Part shown: piece by piece, positions 9,095-18,003 of the stretch | How positions within the stretch are numbered: the stretch's first letter is position 1 | How the letters are laid out: the number at the start of each line of letters is the position of its first letter | Source of the DNA: an uncultured bacterium | GTDB lineage: Bacteria; Pseudomonadota; Gammaproteobacteria; Burkholderiales; Burkholderiaceae_E | NCBI GenBank assembly: GCA_903934795.1 | Contig: CAIZPE010000303.1 | Location: 1 to 33,407 of the forward strand | Reading direction: 5' to 3' | DNA length: 33,407 bases | Notes under the pieces: generated by a model | Database searches by the model: none | What the model saw: the letters and a program-made list of their open reading frames with translations, nothing else | What the model was told of the DNA's origin: nothing | Translations under genes and position numbers: made by a program

Positions 9095-9991
9095 TCAGCC
9101 GCGCGCCGATTCCCGGCGCGCGATCCAGAAGGTGGCGGCCACGATCACCGCACCGCCGAGCAGCGCGGTGGGCGAAGGCGTGTCGCCGAACAGCGCGAGG
9201 CCGAGCAACGCCGCCCAGATCAGGTCGAGGAAGCGGATCGGCTGCAGCGCCGAGATGTCGCCCAGGCTGAAGGCCCGGGTCATGCACAGGTGCGCCACGG
9301 TGCCCAGCAGCCCGCACAGCAGGAACAGCGCCCACTGCAGGCCGGTGGGATCGCGCCAGCCGGGCAGGGCGAAGGGCAGCGTGAGCAGCATCACCGCCAC
9401 GTTCTGCCAGAACACGATCACGCTCGGCGAGTCGTGCCGGGTGAGCGCCTTGTTGATGAGGAACGAGGCGGCAAAGAGCGGCGAGGCCGCCAGCATCACC
9501 AGGCTCCACCAGCCCGAACCGGCTCCGGTGAGGTGCGGGCCGAGCACGATCAGCACGCCGGCCAGCCCCACGCCGGCGGCCAGCCAGCGTGCGGCGCTCA
9601 CCTTCTCGCGCAGCACCAGGGCCGCGCCGACCAGCACGAAGATCGGGCTGGTGAACTGCATCGCCGTGACATCGGCGAGCGGCAGATGCGGCAGGGCCAG
9701 GAAGAACAGGCCCAGGCCTGCGGTGTGGACTGCGCCGCGCCACCACAGGCCGCGCGGGTTGTTGGGCCGGTAGGCGGCGATCCCGTCGCGCAGGACCATG
9801 GGCAGCATCACCGCCAGCCCGAACACATAGCGCAGGAACTGCGACTGCAGCGGGTCGAGCTGCTGGGTGAGGATGCGCATCACCCCGTTCATGGTGCACA
9901 GGGTGAGGCCGCCGACGGCCATCCAGGCCATGCCGCGCAGCACCGGCGCGAACTGGCGCGCGGCGGGTTGGCCCGGATCGGTTGCGTTCAT
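9095..9991 (-). CDS. EamA/RhaT (DMT superfamily) transporter
   Basis: 298 aa from MNATDPGQ; multiple TM segments, two EamA-like halves. Confidence 0.85.
   Translation of the reverse strand: MNATDPGQPAARQFAPVLRGMAWMAVGGLTLCTMNGVMRILTQQLDPLQSQFLRYVFGLAVMLPMVLRDGIAAYRPNNPRGLWWRGAVHTAGLGLFFLALPHLPLADVTAMQFTSPIFVLVGAALVLREKVSAARWLAAGVGLAGVLIVLGPHLTGAGSGWWSLVMLAASPLFAASFLINKALTRHDSPSVIVFWQNVAVMLLTLPFALPGWRDPTGLQWALFLLCGLLGTVAHLCMTRAFSLGDISALQPIRFLDLIWAALLGLALFGDTPSPTALLGGAVIVAATFWIARRESARG
9100..9122 (+). terminator. Candidate hairpin terminator inside the 3' end of the convergent gene
   Basis: CGCGCGCCG-attcc-CGGCGCGCG, perfect 9-bp stem, 15 nt after the aminotransferase stop; no U-tract. Confidence 0.4.
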
Positions 9992-10118
9992 CGGTCGAGT
10001 ATAGGCAGGGCCCGCCTGGCGTGGATCCGCCATCGGCCGGGGCCGTACCGGTTCTGGTCTATCCTCCGCAGGCCGGCCGCGTCGTGTGCCGGCGCCTTCT
10101 CCCGAGGACCTCCCGATC

Positions 10119-12413
10119 ATGCAGCCTGCCGACCAGCCCATCCTGCGCGACATCGTGCTGGTGGGCGGGGGTCACAGCCATGTCGGCGTGCTTCGCCGGT
10201 TCGCCATGCGGCCCATGCCCGGCGTGCGGCTCACCCTCGTCTGCCAGGACAGCTTCACGCCCTACTCCGGCATGCTGCCGGGCCATGTCGCCGGCTGGTA
10301 CCGGCGAGACGAGGTCCACATCGACCTCCCCCGACTGGCCCGCTTCGCCGGCGCGCGCTTCCTGCGCGACGAGGTGGTGGGGCTGGATCGCGCCAACCAT
10401 CGGGTGCTGTGCCGCGACCGGCCGCCGCTGGCCTACGACCGGGTCTCGATCAACATCGGCTCCACGCCGCAGACCGACCCGGTGCCCGGCGCCACCGAGC
10501 ACACCGTGCCGGTCAAGCCGATCGGCCGCTTCGATGCCCGCTGGCAGGCGCTGCTCGAGCGCGTTCGCACCCGCGAAGGCCACTGGCGCGTGGCGGTGGT
10601 GGGCGGCGGCGCGGGCGGGGTCGAGCTGCTGCTCGCCATGCAGCACCGGCTCGGCGCCGAACTGCGCGGGCTCGGGCGCGATCCTGGCGCGTTGACCTTC
10701 CATCTGGTCACCGGCCGCGGCGGGCTCATGCCCACCCACAACCGCTGGGTGCGCGAGTGCTTTGCGCGCCTGCTGCGCGAGCGCGGTGTGGTGGTGCACG
10801 AGCGTGCCGAAGTGCGCGCCGTGCGCGCCGGCGTGCTCTGCCTGGCCGACGGCAGCGAGCTGCCCGCCGACGAGATCATGTGGGTCACCCGGGCCGGCGG
10901 CGCGCCCTGGCTGCGCGGCACCGGCCTCGCCCTGGACGAGGACGGCTGCCTGCGGGTCGGGCCTACCCTGCAGTCGATCACCGACCCCGAGGTGTTTGCC
11001 GCGGGCGACATCGCGGCGATCGAGGGCCGCCCGCTCGAGAAGGCCGGGGTCTTCGCGGTGCGCCAGGGCAAGCCTCTGGCGGCCAATCTGCGCCGCTCGC
11101 TTGCCGGCGAGCCGCTGCGGCCCTATCGCCCGCAGCGCCGCTGGCTGGCGCTGATCGGCACCGGTGAGCGCCATGCCATCGCCTCGCGCGGCGCGATCGG
11201 CTTCCGCGGCGACTGGGTGTGGCGCTGGAAGGACTGGATCGACCGCCGCTTCATGGCCCGCTTCAGCGAGTTCCCGCCGATGAGCGCCGCGCCTGGCGGG
11301 GCCGCGGCCGCCGTGGCGCCGGGGGCGGGCCTGGCGCTGCGCGAGGACGAGGCCGCGCAGGCGCTGTCGGCGATCGCCATGCGTTGCGGCGGCTGCGGCG
11401 CCAAGGTGGGCGCCACCGTGCTGTCGCGGGCGCTCGCCGATCTGCGCCCGCTCGACCGGGCCGATGTGCTCATCGGCCTGAACGCGCCCGACGATGCCGC
11501 GGTGGTGGCGGTGCCACCCGGCATGGCCATGGTGCACACCGTGGACTTCTTCCGCGCCTTCATCGATGACCCCTGGCTCTTCGGCAAGGTGGCGGCCAAC
11601 CATGCGCTGGGCGACATCTGGGCGATGGGTGGTCAGCCGCAGAGCGCCACCGCGATCGTCACCGTGCCGCCCGGCCTCGAGAGCAAGACCGAGGATCTGC
11701 TGCGCCAGATGATGACCGGCGCGGTCGATGTGCTCAACGAGGCCGGTTGCGCGCTGGTGGGCGGGCATACCGGCGAGGGGCGTGAGCTGGCGCTGGGCTT
11801 CGCCGTGAACGGTCTGGTGGCCGCCGATCTCTCCACGGTGCTGCGCAAGGGCGGCATGCAGCCGGGCGATGTCCTGGTGCTGACCAAGCCGATCGGTACC
11901 GGCACGCTGTTCGCCGCGCACGACCGGCTCCAGGCCCGCGGCGACTGGATCGACGCGGCCCTGGCCTCGATGTGCGTGTCCAACCGCGAGGCGGCGCGCT
12001 GCCTGCGCGAGCACGGCGCCACCGCCTGCACCGATCTCACCGGCTTCGGTCTGCTCGGCCACCTGGTGGAGATGACCCGACCCTCGGGCGTGGATGCCGA
12101 GATCGATCTCGAGGCCCTGCCGGTGCTGCCCGGTGCCGAGCAGACCGCCGCGGCCGGCATCCTGAGCTCGCTGCAGCCGGCCAACCTGCGGCTGCGCCGC
12201 GCGGTACGCAACCCCGAGGCCGCGATCGCGCATCCCCGTTACCGGCTGCTCTTCGATCCCCAGACCGCAGGCGGCCTGCTCGCGAGCGTGCCGGCCGCGC
12301 GGGCCGAGGACTGCCTGCGCGCGCTGCGCGCCGGCGGTGCCCCGCAGGCCGCGCTGATCGGCCGCATCCTGCCGCAGGGCGATGCGCTCGCCCCGGTGCT
12401 GCTGCGGCTCTGA
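10119..12413 (+). CDS. selD: Fusion protein: NDH-like FAD/NAD(P) oxidoreductase domain + selenide, water dikinase (SelD)
   Basis: N-term DIVLVGGGHSHVGVLRRF and VAVVGGGAGGVELLLAM (two Rossmann motifs), TDPEVFAAGDIAAI; C-term MRCGGCGAKVGATVL...NHALGDIWAMGG...GGHTGEGRELALGFAVNG...CTDLTGFGLLGHLVEM...DPQTAGGLLASV. Confidence 0.93.
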   Translation: MQPADQPILRDIVLVGGGHSHVGVLRRFAMRPMPGVRLTLVCQDSFTPYSGMLPGHVAGWYRRDEVHIDLPRLARFAGARFLRDEVVGLDRANHRVLCRDRPPLAYDRVSINIGSTPQTDPVPGATEHTVPVKPIGRFDARWQALLERVRTREGHWRVAVVGGGAGGVELLLAMQHRLGAELRGLGRDPGALTFHLVTGRGGLMPTHNRWVRECFARLLRERGVVVHERAEVRAVRAGVLCLADGSELPADEIMWVTRAGGAPWLRGTGLALDEDGCLRVGPTLQSITDPEVFAAGDIAAIEGRPLEKAGVFAVRQGKPLAANLRRSLAGEPLRPYRPQRRWLALIGTGERHAIASRGAIGFRGDWVWRWKDWIDRRFMARFSEFPPMSAAPGGAAAAVAPGAGLALREDEAAQALSAIAMRCGGCGAKVGATVLSRALADLRPLDRADVLIGLNAPDDAAVVAVPPGMAMVHTVDFFRAFIDDPWLFGKVAANHALGDIWAMGGQPQSATAIVTVPPGLESKTEDLLRQMMTGAVDVLNEAGCALVGGHTGEGRELALGFAVNGLVAADLSTVLRKGGMQPGDVLVLTKPIGTGTLFAAHDRLQARGDWIDAALASMCVSNREAARCLREHGATACTDLTGFGLLGHLVEMTRPSGVDAEIDLEALPVLPGAEQTAAAGILSSLQPANLRLRRAVRNPEAAIAHPRYRLLFDPQTAGGLLASVPAARAEDCLRALRAGGAPQAALIGRILPQGDALAPVLLRL

Positions 12414-12414
12414 C

Positions 12415-14001
12415 TCAGGCTCCGGGCCGCTTCTTGATGCCCCGGCAATCGATCGCCGAGGCGCGCGGGTCTTCGTCCTTGCCGAAGATGCGGTGCTTCT
12501 GCAGCTTGTTGGTCGAGGTCACCGGCAGCTCGTCGCGGAACACCACCCAGGCCGGAGCCTTGTAGTAGGCAAGCTCCGCCAGGCAGTGCCGGGTGAGCGT
12601 CTGTGCGCAGGCCGCGTCGCCGTTCACGCCAGGCGCGGGCACCACCACCGCCAGCACCTCCTCGTCGCGCATCTCGTCGGGCACCGCCATCACCGCCACG
12701 CGGTGGACCAGGGGATGGGCGGCCAGCACGGCCTCCACCTCGCCCGCCGAGATGTTCTCGCCCGAGCGCCGGATCATGTCCTTGCGGCGGTCGATGAAGT
12801 AGTGCATGCCGCTGTCGTCGACGCTGACGATGTCGCCGGTGTGGAACCAGCCGCCGCGCCAGGCGCGCTCGGTGGCCTCGGGGTCGTCGAGATAGCCGCT
12901 GAAGAAACCGCGGCGCGGGTCGTCGCCGGCGCAGCGCACCAGCAGCTCGCCGGGCTGGCCGGCGGGCACCGGTCGGTCCTGGTCGTCGACCACGCGGGTC
13001 TCGATCGGCGCGCGCATCCGGCCGAACGCGCGGGTGTCGACCTGACGCGGCTCCTCGTGGTTGACGAGGAATCGGCCGGTCTCGGTCATGCCCCAGACCT
13101 CGATCAGCGGCAGTCCGAAGCGCGCCTCGAATTCGGCGTGCAGGGTGGGATCGCAGCCCGCGCCCAGGCCCCAGCGCACCGCATGCGCGCGATCGTGCGG
13201 GGAGGGCGGATGCTTGATCAGGGCCGGCGGCATGACCCCGAGGTAATGGATACCGGTGGCGCCCGAGCCGCCGACATCGGCCCACCAGGTGCTGGCGTGG
13301 AATCGGTCGGGGATGATCAGGCAGTTGCGGGTGAGGATCATCGCCCCGAGGGTGTTGATGCCGCAGTTCATGTGGAACACCGGCAGCGGGTTGAAGACCC
13401 GGTCCTGCCCTTCGCGCAGCGCGAGCAGCCCGCCGCTGTCGCGGTACCAGGCGCTCGCGGTGAGCACATACTCGTTGGTCAGGATGCAGCCCTTGGGCAG
13501 ACCCGAGGTGCCCGAGGTGTACAGGATGGCGGTCTCGGCGCGCCAGGGCTCGCCCGCCGCGCGGCGCGCTGGCGGCGCCGTGGGCAGGTCATCGGCCAGC
13601 CGATCGCCGGCCACGATGGGCGGGCCGGCCGTGCCGGCCAGGGCCTCGCGGGTGGCCGCACCGCGTTCGGCATTGGCCACCACCAGCTCGGCGCCGGAAT
13701 GGCCGAGCTGATAGCGGATCTCGCCGCCGCGGTGATCCGGGTTCATCGGCACGATCGAGGCGCCGAGGCGGTTGAGCGCGAGGAAGTGGAAGAAGTGCTC
13801 GGGCACATTGCCCACGCCCAGCGCGATGCGGTGGCCCGCGCCCCAGCCGCGGCGGGCATAGAGCGCGCTCAGCCGGTCGACCTCGGCGGCAACCTCCGCG
13901 TAGCGCCAGACGCGTCCGCCCATGGACGGTGGCTGTGCGAGGAAAGGCGCGTTCGGCGCGTCGGTGACGGCCTGCGCGAAGGCCTGGTACAGGGTCTGCA
14001 T
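12415..14001 (-). CDS. AMP-dependent synthetase / acyl-CoA ligase
   Basis: 528 aa from MQTLYQAF; ILYTSGTSGLPKG, EVWGMTETG, WFHTGDI, DRRKDMIRRSGENIS, TSTNKLQKHRI. Confidence 0.92.
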   Translation of the reverse strand: MQTLYQAFAQAVTDAPNAPFLAQPPSMGGRVWRYAEVAAEVDRLSALYARRGWGAGHRIALGVGNVPEHFFHFLALNRLGASIVPMNPDHRGGEIRYQLGHSGAELVVANAERGAATREALAGTAGPPIVAGDRLADDLPTAPPARRAAGEPWRAETAILYTSGTSGLPKGCILTNEYVLTASAWYRDSGGLLALREGQDRVFNPLPVFHMNCGINTLGAMILTRNCLIIPDRFHASTWWADVGGSGATGIHYLGVMPPALIKHPPSPHDRAHAVRWGLGAGCDPTLHAEFEARFGLPLIEVWGMTETGRFLVNHEEPRQVDTRAFGRMRAPIETRVVDDQDRPVPAGQPGELLVRCAGDDPRRGFFSGYLDDPEATERAWRGGWFHTGDIVSVDDSGMHYFIDRRKDMIRRSGENISAGEVEAVLAAHPLVHRVAVMAVPDEMRDEEVLAVVVPAPGVNGDAACAQTLTRHCLAELAYYKAPAWVVFRDELPVTSTNKLQKHRIFGKDEDPRASAIDCRGIKKRPGA

Positions 14002-14127
14002 GCCGGTCTCCGGAGGGGGCCGCGGCGGCCGCGGTTCGAAGCATGCGCCGCGCCGCCGCGGTGGCTGGCGGGAGTTGCTATTCTGGCCCATCCCCCTGCC
14101 CATGGCCCGTGTCCGGGCCCGTCCGCC

Positions 14128-14997
14128 TTGAAACCCAGCCAGTCCGAATTCATCGAGATCCGCGGCGTGCGCCTGCACTGCCGTGTGTGGGGCCCGGCCG
14201 GCGCGCCGCGGCTGTTCCTGCTGCATGGCAACCAGGATGTCTCCGCCTCGTGGCAGTTCACGGTCGATGCCCTGCAGCGCGACTGGCGCGTGATCGCCCC
14301 CGACTGGCGCGGCTACGGGCTGTCGGGCTGGAGCGGCGCCCACACCTACTGGTACCCCGACTACCTCGGTGATCTTCACGGCCTGCTCGAGCACCACAGC
14401 CCCGAGGAGCCGGTGCGCCTGGTGGGTCACAGCATGGGTGCGAACATCGGCGCGCTCTACAGCGGCGTGGCGCCGCACCGCGTGGCCCGCTTCGTCAATG
14501 TCGACGGCTTCGGCCCCCCGGCCAGCCGCCAGGATCCCGCGCCGCGGCGCATCGCCAAGTGGCTGATGCAGCTCGGCGAGGACACCGCGCAGCGGCCCTA
14601 CGACAGCTTCGAGGAGTTCGCCCTGCGCATGGGCTCCGAGAACCCGCGTCTTACCGAGGCGCGCGCCCGCTTCCTGGTCGAGCACTGGGGCCGCGAGGCG
14701 CCCGAGGGCGGGGTGGTCCGCCGCGCCGACCCTGCCCACAAGCGCATCAATCCGCTGCCGGTGCCCTATGCCGAGCAGCTCGAGTGCTGGCGCCAGACCA
14801 CCGCCTCGGTGCTGTGGATCGATGGCGAGCAGTCGGGCCTGTGGGCGCGCCTGCAGGCGCGGCCCCAGGAGTTCGACGAGCGCATGGGTGCCTATGCCGA
14901 TCTGCGCATCGCGCATGTGCCCGAGGCCGGCCACAACATCCACCACGACCAGCCCGAGCGGCTGGCTGCGCTCATCGAGGACTTCCTCGCCGGCTGA
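14128..14997 (+). CDS. Alpha/beta hydrolase
   Basis: LFLLHGNQDVSASW, VGHSMGANIGALYSG, AGHNIHH; TTG start proposed at 14128, in frame with ORF 12382..14997. Confidence 0.8.
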   Translation: MKPSQSEFIEIRGVRLHCRVWGPAGAPRLFLLHGNQDVSASWQFTVDALQRDWRVIAPDWRGYGLSGWSGAHTYWYPDYLGDLHGLLEHHSPEEPVRLVGHSMGANIGALYSGVAPHRVARFVNVDGFGPPASRQDPAPRRIAKWLMQLGEDTAQRPYDSFEEFALRMGSENPRLTEARARFLVEHWGREAPEGGVVRRADPAHKRINPLPVPYAEQLECWRQTTASVLWIDGEQSGLWARLQARPQEFDERMGAYADLRIAHVPEAGHNIHHDQPERLAALIEDFLAG

Positions 14998-15007
14998 GCG
15001 CCCGCCC

Positions 15008-15023
15008 GGCGCGATTGCGCGCC
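15008..15023 (+). terminator. Candidate short hairpin
   Basis: GGCGCG-attg-CGCGCC, 6-bp stem just after the hydrolase stop; no U-tract. Confidence 0.3.
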
Positions 15024-15092
15024 CTCAATGCCGCGTGGGGCGTGCGCGGTCAGCATGACGGTCCCCGTCAATGCCGGCCGCAGGAGAGTCGC

Positions 15093-16496
15093 TTGGCCGA
15101 CCCCGATCCGCTCGCCTTCGTTGCCCGCAGCCGCGTCGCGCCGGCCGAGGTCCATCACCGCCACCCGCCCGAGCCCTCGGCTGCCGGCCGCCGCGGGGGC
15201 TACCGTGCCCGTGAAGGTCTGCCGGTGGCGGGCGCCTTCAGCCACCTGATGCAGCGCACCTATGCGGTGGTGCTGGCCGGCGGTCGAGGCTCGCGTCTGC
15301 ATCAGCTCACCGACTGGCGCGCCAAGCCGGCCGTGCCCTTCGCCGGCAAGTTCACGATCATCGACTTTCCGCTGTCGAACTGCGTGAACTCCGGCATCCG
15401 CCGCATCGGCGTGCTCACGCAATACAAGGCCCAGAGCCTGATCCGCCATGTCGAGCGCGGCTGGGGCTTCCTGGAGGCCAACCTCGGCGAGTTCGTCGAT
15501 GTGGTGCCGGCCCAGCAGCGGCTCGATGACCAGTGGTACAGCGGCACCGCCAACGCGGTCTATCAGAACCTCGACATCGTGCGCGAGGCCGAGCCGAAGC
15601 ATGTGCTGGTGCTCGCCGGCGATCATGTGTACAAGATGGACTACTACACCCTGCTCGCCGACCATGTGGCGAGCGGCGCGAAGGCCACCGTGGCCTGCCT
15701 GCGGGTGCCGATCGAGCGGGCCAACGGCTTCGGTGTGATGCGGGTGGATGCCGACAGCCGGGTGTGCGCCTTCGCCGAGAAACCCGAGCGGCCCGAGCCG
15801 ATTCCCGGCGAGCCCGGTCAGGCGCTGGCCAGCATGGGCATCTATGTCTTCGATGCGGCCTTCCTGTACCGCGAGCTTGCCCGCGACGCGGCCGATCCGT
15901 GTTCCAGCCACGACTTCGGCCGCGACCTGCTGCCCTGGATCGTGCCGCGCCATCATGTGCACGCCCATCGCTTCGAGCGCAGCTGCGTGAACATGGTGGG
16001 CGATCGCCCCTACTGGCGCGATGTCGGCACCGTGGATGCCTACTGGGAGGCCAACCTCGACCTCACCCAGGTGGTGCCCGAACTCAACCTGTACGATGAC
16101 CAGTGGCCGATCCTGAGCCTGCAGCGCCAGCTGCCGCCGGCCAAGTTCGTGTTCGACGAGGCCAGCCGGCGCGGCATGTCTCTGGACTCGCTGGTCTCCA
16201 GCGGCTGCATCGTGAGCGGCGCCACGGTGCGCCGCTCGATCCTGTTCTCGAAGGTTCGGGTGGCCGAGGGCAGTCTGGTGGAGGACTCGGTGGTGCTGCC
16301 CAATGTCAGCATCGGTCGCGGCGTGACGCTGCGCCGGGCGATCGTCGACAAGCACTGCGTGCTACCCGACGGCTTCACCGCCGGGCTCGATCCCCGGGCC
16401 GATGCCGCTCGCTTCCATGTCACCGAGCGCGGCGTGACCCTGATCACCGCGGCCATGCTCGGTCAGGACCGGCTCGCCGGCGGCAGCCTGATCTGA
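15093..16496 (+). CDS. glgC: Glucose-1-phosphate adenylyltransferase paralog 1 with N-terminal extension
   Basis: [72 protein letters not shown] at 15093 preceded by AGGAGA. Confidence 0.88.
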   Translation: MADPDPLAFVARSRVAPAEVHHRHPPEPSAAGRRGGYRAREGLPVAGAFSHLMQRTYAVVLAGGRGSRLHQLTDWRAKPAVPFAGKFTIIDFPLSNCVNSGIRRIGVLTQYKAQSLIRHVERGWGFLEANLGEFVDVVPAQQRLDDQWYSGTANAVYQNLDIVREAEPKHVLVLAGDHVYKMDYYTLLADHVASGAKATVACLRVPIERANGFGVMRVDADSRVCAFAEKPERPEPIPGEPGQALASMGIYVFDAAFLYRELARDAADPCSSHDFGRDLLPWIVPRHHVHAHRFERSCVNMVGDRPYWRDVGTVDAYWEANLDLTQVVPELNLYDDQWPILSLQRQLPPAKFVFDEASRRGMSLDSLVSSGCIVSGATVRRSILFSKVRVAEGSLVEDSVVLPNVSIGRGVTLRRAIVDKHCVLPDGFTAGLDPRADAARFHVTERGVTLITAAMLGQDRLAGGSLI

Positions 16497-16509
16497 TGGC
16501 TGCGAGGTG

Positions 16510-16538
16510 TCCCGGCCCGATCGTTGCCCGGGCCGGGA
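16510..16538. terminator. Bidirectional hairpin terminator candidate
   Basis: TCCCGGCCCG-atcgttgcc-CGGGCCGGGA, perfect 10-bp stem between convergent glgC and glgA. Confidence 0.55.
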
Positions 16539-16543
16539 GCCGC

Positions 16544-18001
16544 TCAGTGCGGCTCGCCGGTCATCACCCGGTAGAGCTCGAGGTAGCGCGCGGCCGAGCC
16601 GGCCCAGCTGAAGTCCTGGGCCATGGCCTGCTGCATGACGGCACGCCAGCGCGGCGGCTCGCGGTACAGCGCGAGCGCGCGCGCGATCGCCGATTCGAGC
16701 GCGGCCGGTGTGGCCTCGCCGAACAGGAAGCCGGTGGCGCTGCCCCGGCGCAGCGCCTCGTCGCTCGCGTCGGTGACGGTGTCGGCCAGCCCGCCCACCC
16801 GCCGTACCAGCGGCAGCGTGCCGTAGCGCAGGCCGTAGAGCTGGGTGAGGCCGCAGGGCTCGAAGCGCGAGGGCACCATGATCAGATCGGCGCCGGCGAT
16901 CAGCCGGTGCGCAAAGGTCTCGTCGTAGCCGATGCGCACCGCCACCCGGCCGGGATGGGCGTCGGCCGCGGCCTGGAAGGCGGCCTCGAGCACCGGGTCG
17001 CCCGCACCCTGCAGCGCGAGCTGGGCGCCACCGGCGAGCAGCGCCGGCAGCGCCGCCAGGACCAGGTCGAGCCCCTTCTGCGACGTCAGCCGGCTGACCA
17101 CGCCGAACAGCGGCGCGTCGGGCTGGGCGGCCAGCCCCATCTGGGCCTGGAGCGCGGCCTTGCAGCGCGCCTTGCCCTCGAGCGCCTGCGCATCGTAGGG
17201 CGCCACCAGGCTGGCATCGGTGGCCGGATTCCAGACCGCGGTGTCGACCCCGTTCAGGATGCCCGAGACATCGCTGCGGCGGCCGCGGATCACGCCGTCC
17301 AGACCGCAGCCGAATTCATGGGTGGCGATCTCGGCCGAGTAGGTGGGACTCACGGTGGTGATGCGTCGCGCGTACTTCAGCCCGGCCTTCATGAACGAGA
17401 GCTGGCCGTGGTACTCGATGCCGTGGGAGTGCAGGAAGGCCGAGGGCAGGCCGAGCTGGCCGAAATCGCCCTGGCTGAACAGGCCCTGGTAGGCGAGGTT
17501 GTGCACCGTGAACACCGAGCGTGCCGTGGCTGCCGGGTTGGCGGCGAGATAGGCGCAGGTCATGGCCGCGTGCCAGTCGTGGGTGTGCACCACCGTCGGC
17601 ATCCAGGCCGGGTCGAGCTCGCCGCCGGCGAGATGGGCGCCCGCCCAGCCGAGCAGGGCGAATCGCTGCAGGTTGTCGGCCCACTCCACGCCCTGTGGCG
17701 ACTGATACGGGCTGCCCGGCCGGCGATAGAACCAGGGCGCATCGACGATGTAGACCGGCAGCTTGCTGTAGGGCATGCGGCCCAGGCGGATCGCCACGCG
17801 CGCCGCGCCGAACAGCGGACCGCCCTGCCAGACCAGCCGCGGATGCAGCACCGACTCGGTGATGGCGGGCAGGCCCGGCAGCAGCAGGCGGACATCGGCG
17901 CCGAGCGCGGCGAGCGCCGGCGGCAGCGCGCCGACCACATCGGCCAGGCCGCCGGTCTTGACCAGCGGAAAGATCTCCGCCGCCACATGGAGGACCCGCA
18001 T
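16544..18001 (-). CDS. glgA: Glycogen synthase (ADP-glucose type)
   Basis: 485 aa from [27 protein letters not shown] (KTGGL motif), [42 protein letters not shown]. Confidence 0.95.
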   Translation of the reverse strand: MRVLHVAAEIFPLVKTGGLADVVGALPPALAALGADVRLLLPGLPAITESVLHPRLVWQGGPLFGAARVAIRLGRMPYSKLPVYIVDAPWFYRRPGSPYQSPQGVEWADNLQRFALLGWAGAHLAGGELDPAWMPTVVHTHDWHAAMTCAYLAANPAATARSVFTVHNLAYQGLFSQGDFGQLGLPSAFLHSHGIEYHGQLSFMKAGLKYARRITTVSPTYSAEIATHEFGCGLDGVIRGRRSDVSGILNGVDTAVWNPATDASLVAPYDAQALEGKARCKAALQAQMGLAAQPDAPLFGVVSRLTSQKGLDLVLAALPALLAGGAQLALQGAGDPVLEAAFQAAADAHPGRVAVRIGYDETFAHRLIAGADLIMVPSRFEPCGLTQLYGLRYGTLPLVRRVGGLADTVTDASDEALRRGSATGFLFGEATPAALESAIARALALYREPPRWRAVMQQAMAQDFSWAGSAARYLELYRVMTGEPH

Positions 18002-18003
18002 GC

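Noticed and set aside
8987-12233. ORFs 8987..11167 (+) and 10059..12233 (-)
   Set aside because: Shadow ORFs of the aminotransferase, EamA and SelD-fusion genes; no recognisable domains.
12382-14127. N-terminal part of ORF 12382..14997 as part of the hydrolase
   Set aside because: Antisense to the acyl-CoA ligase; homology-like sequence begins only around 14128 (TTG).
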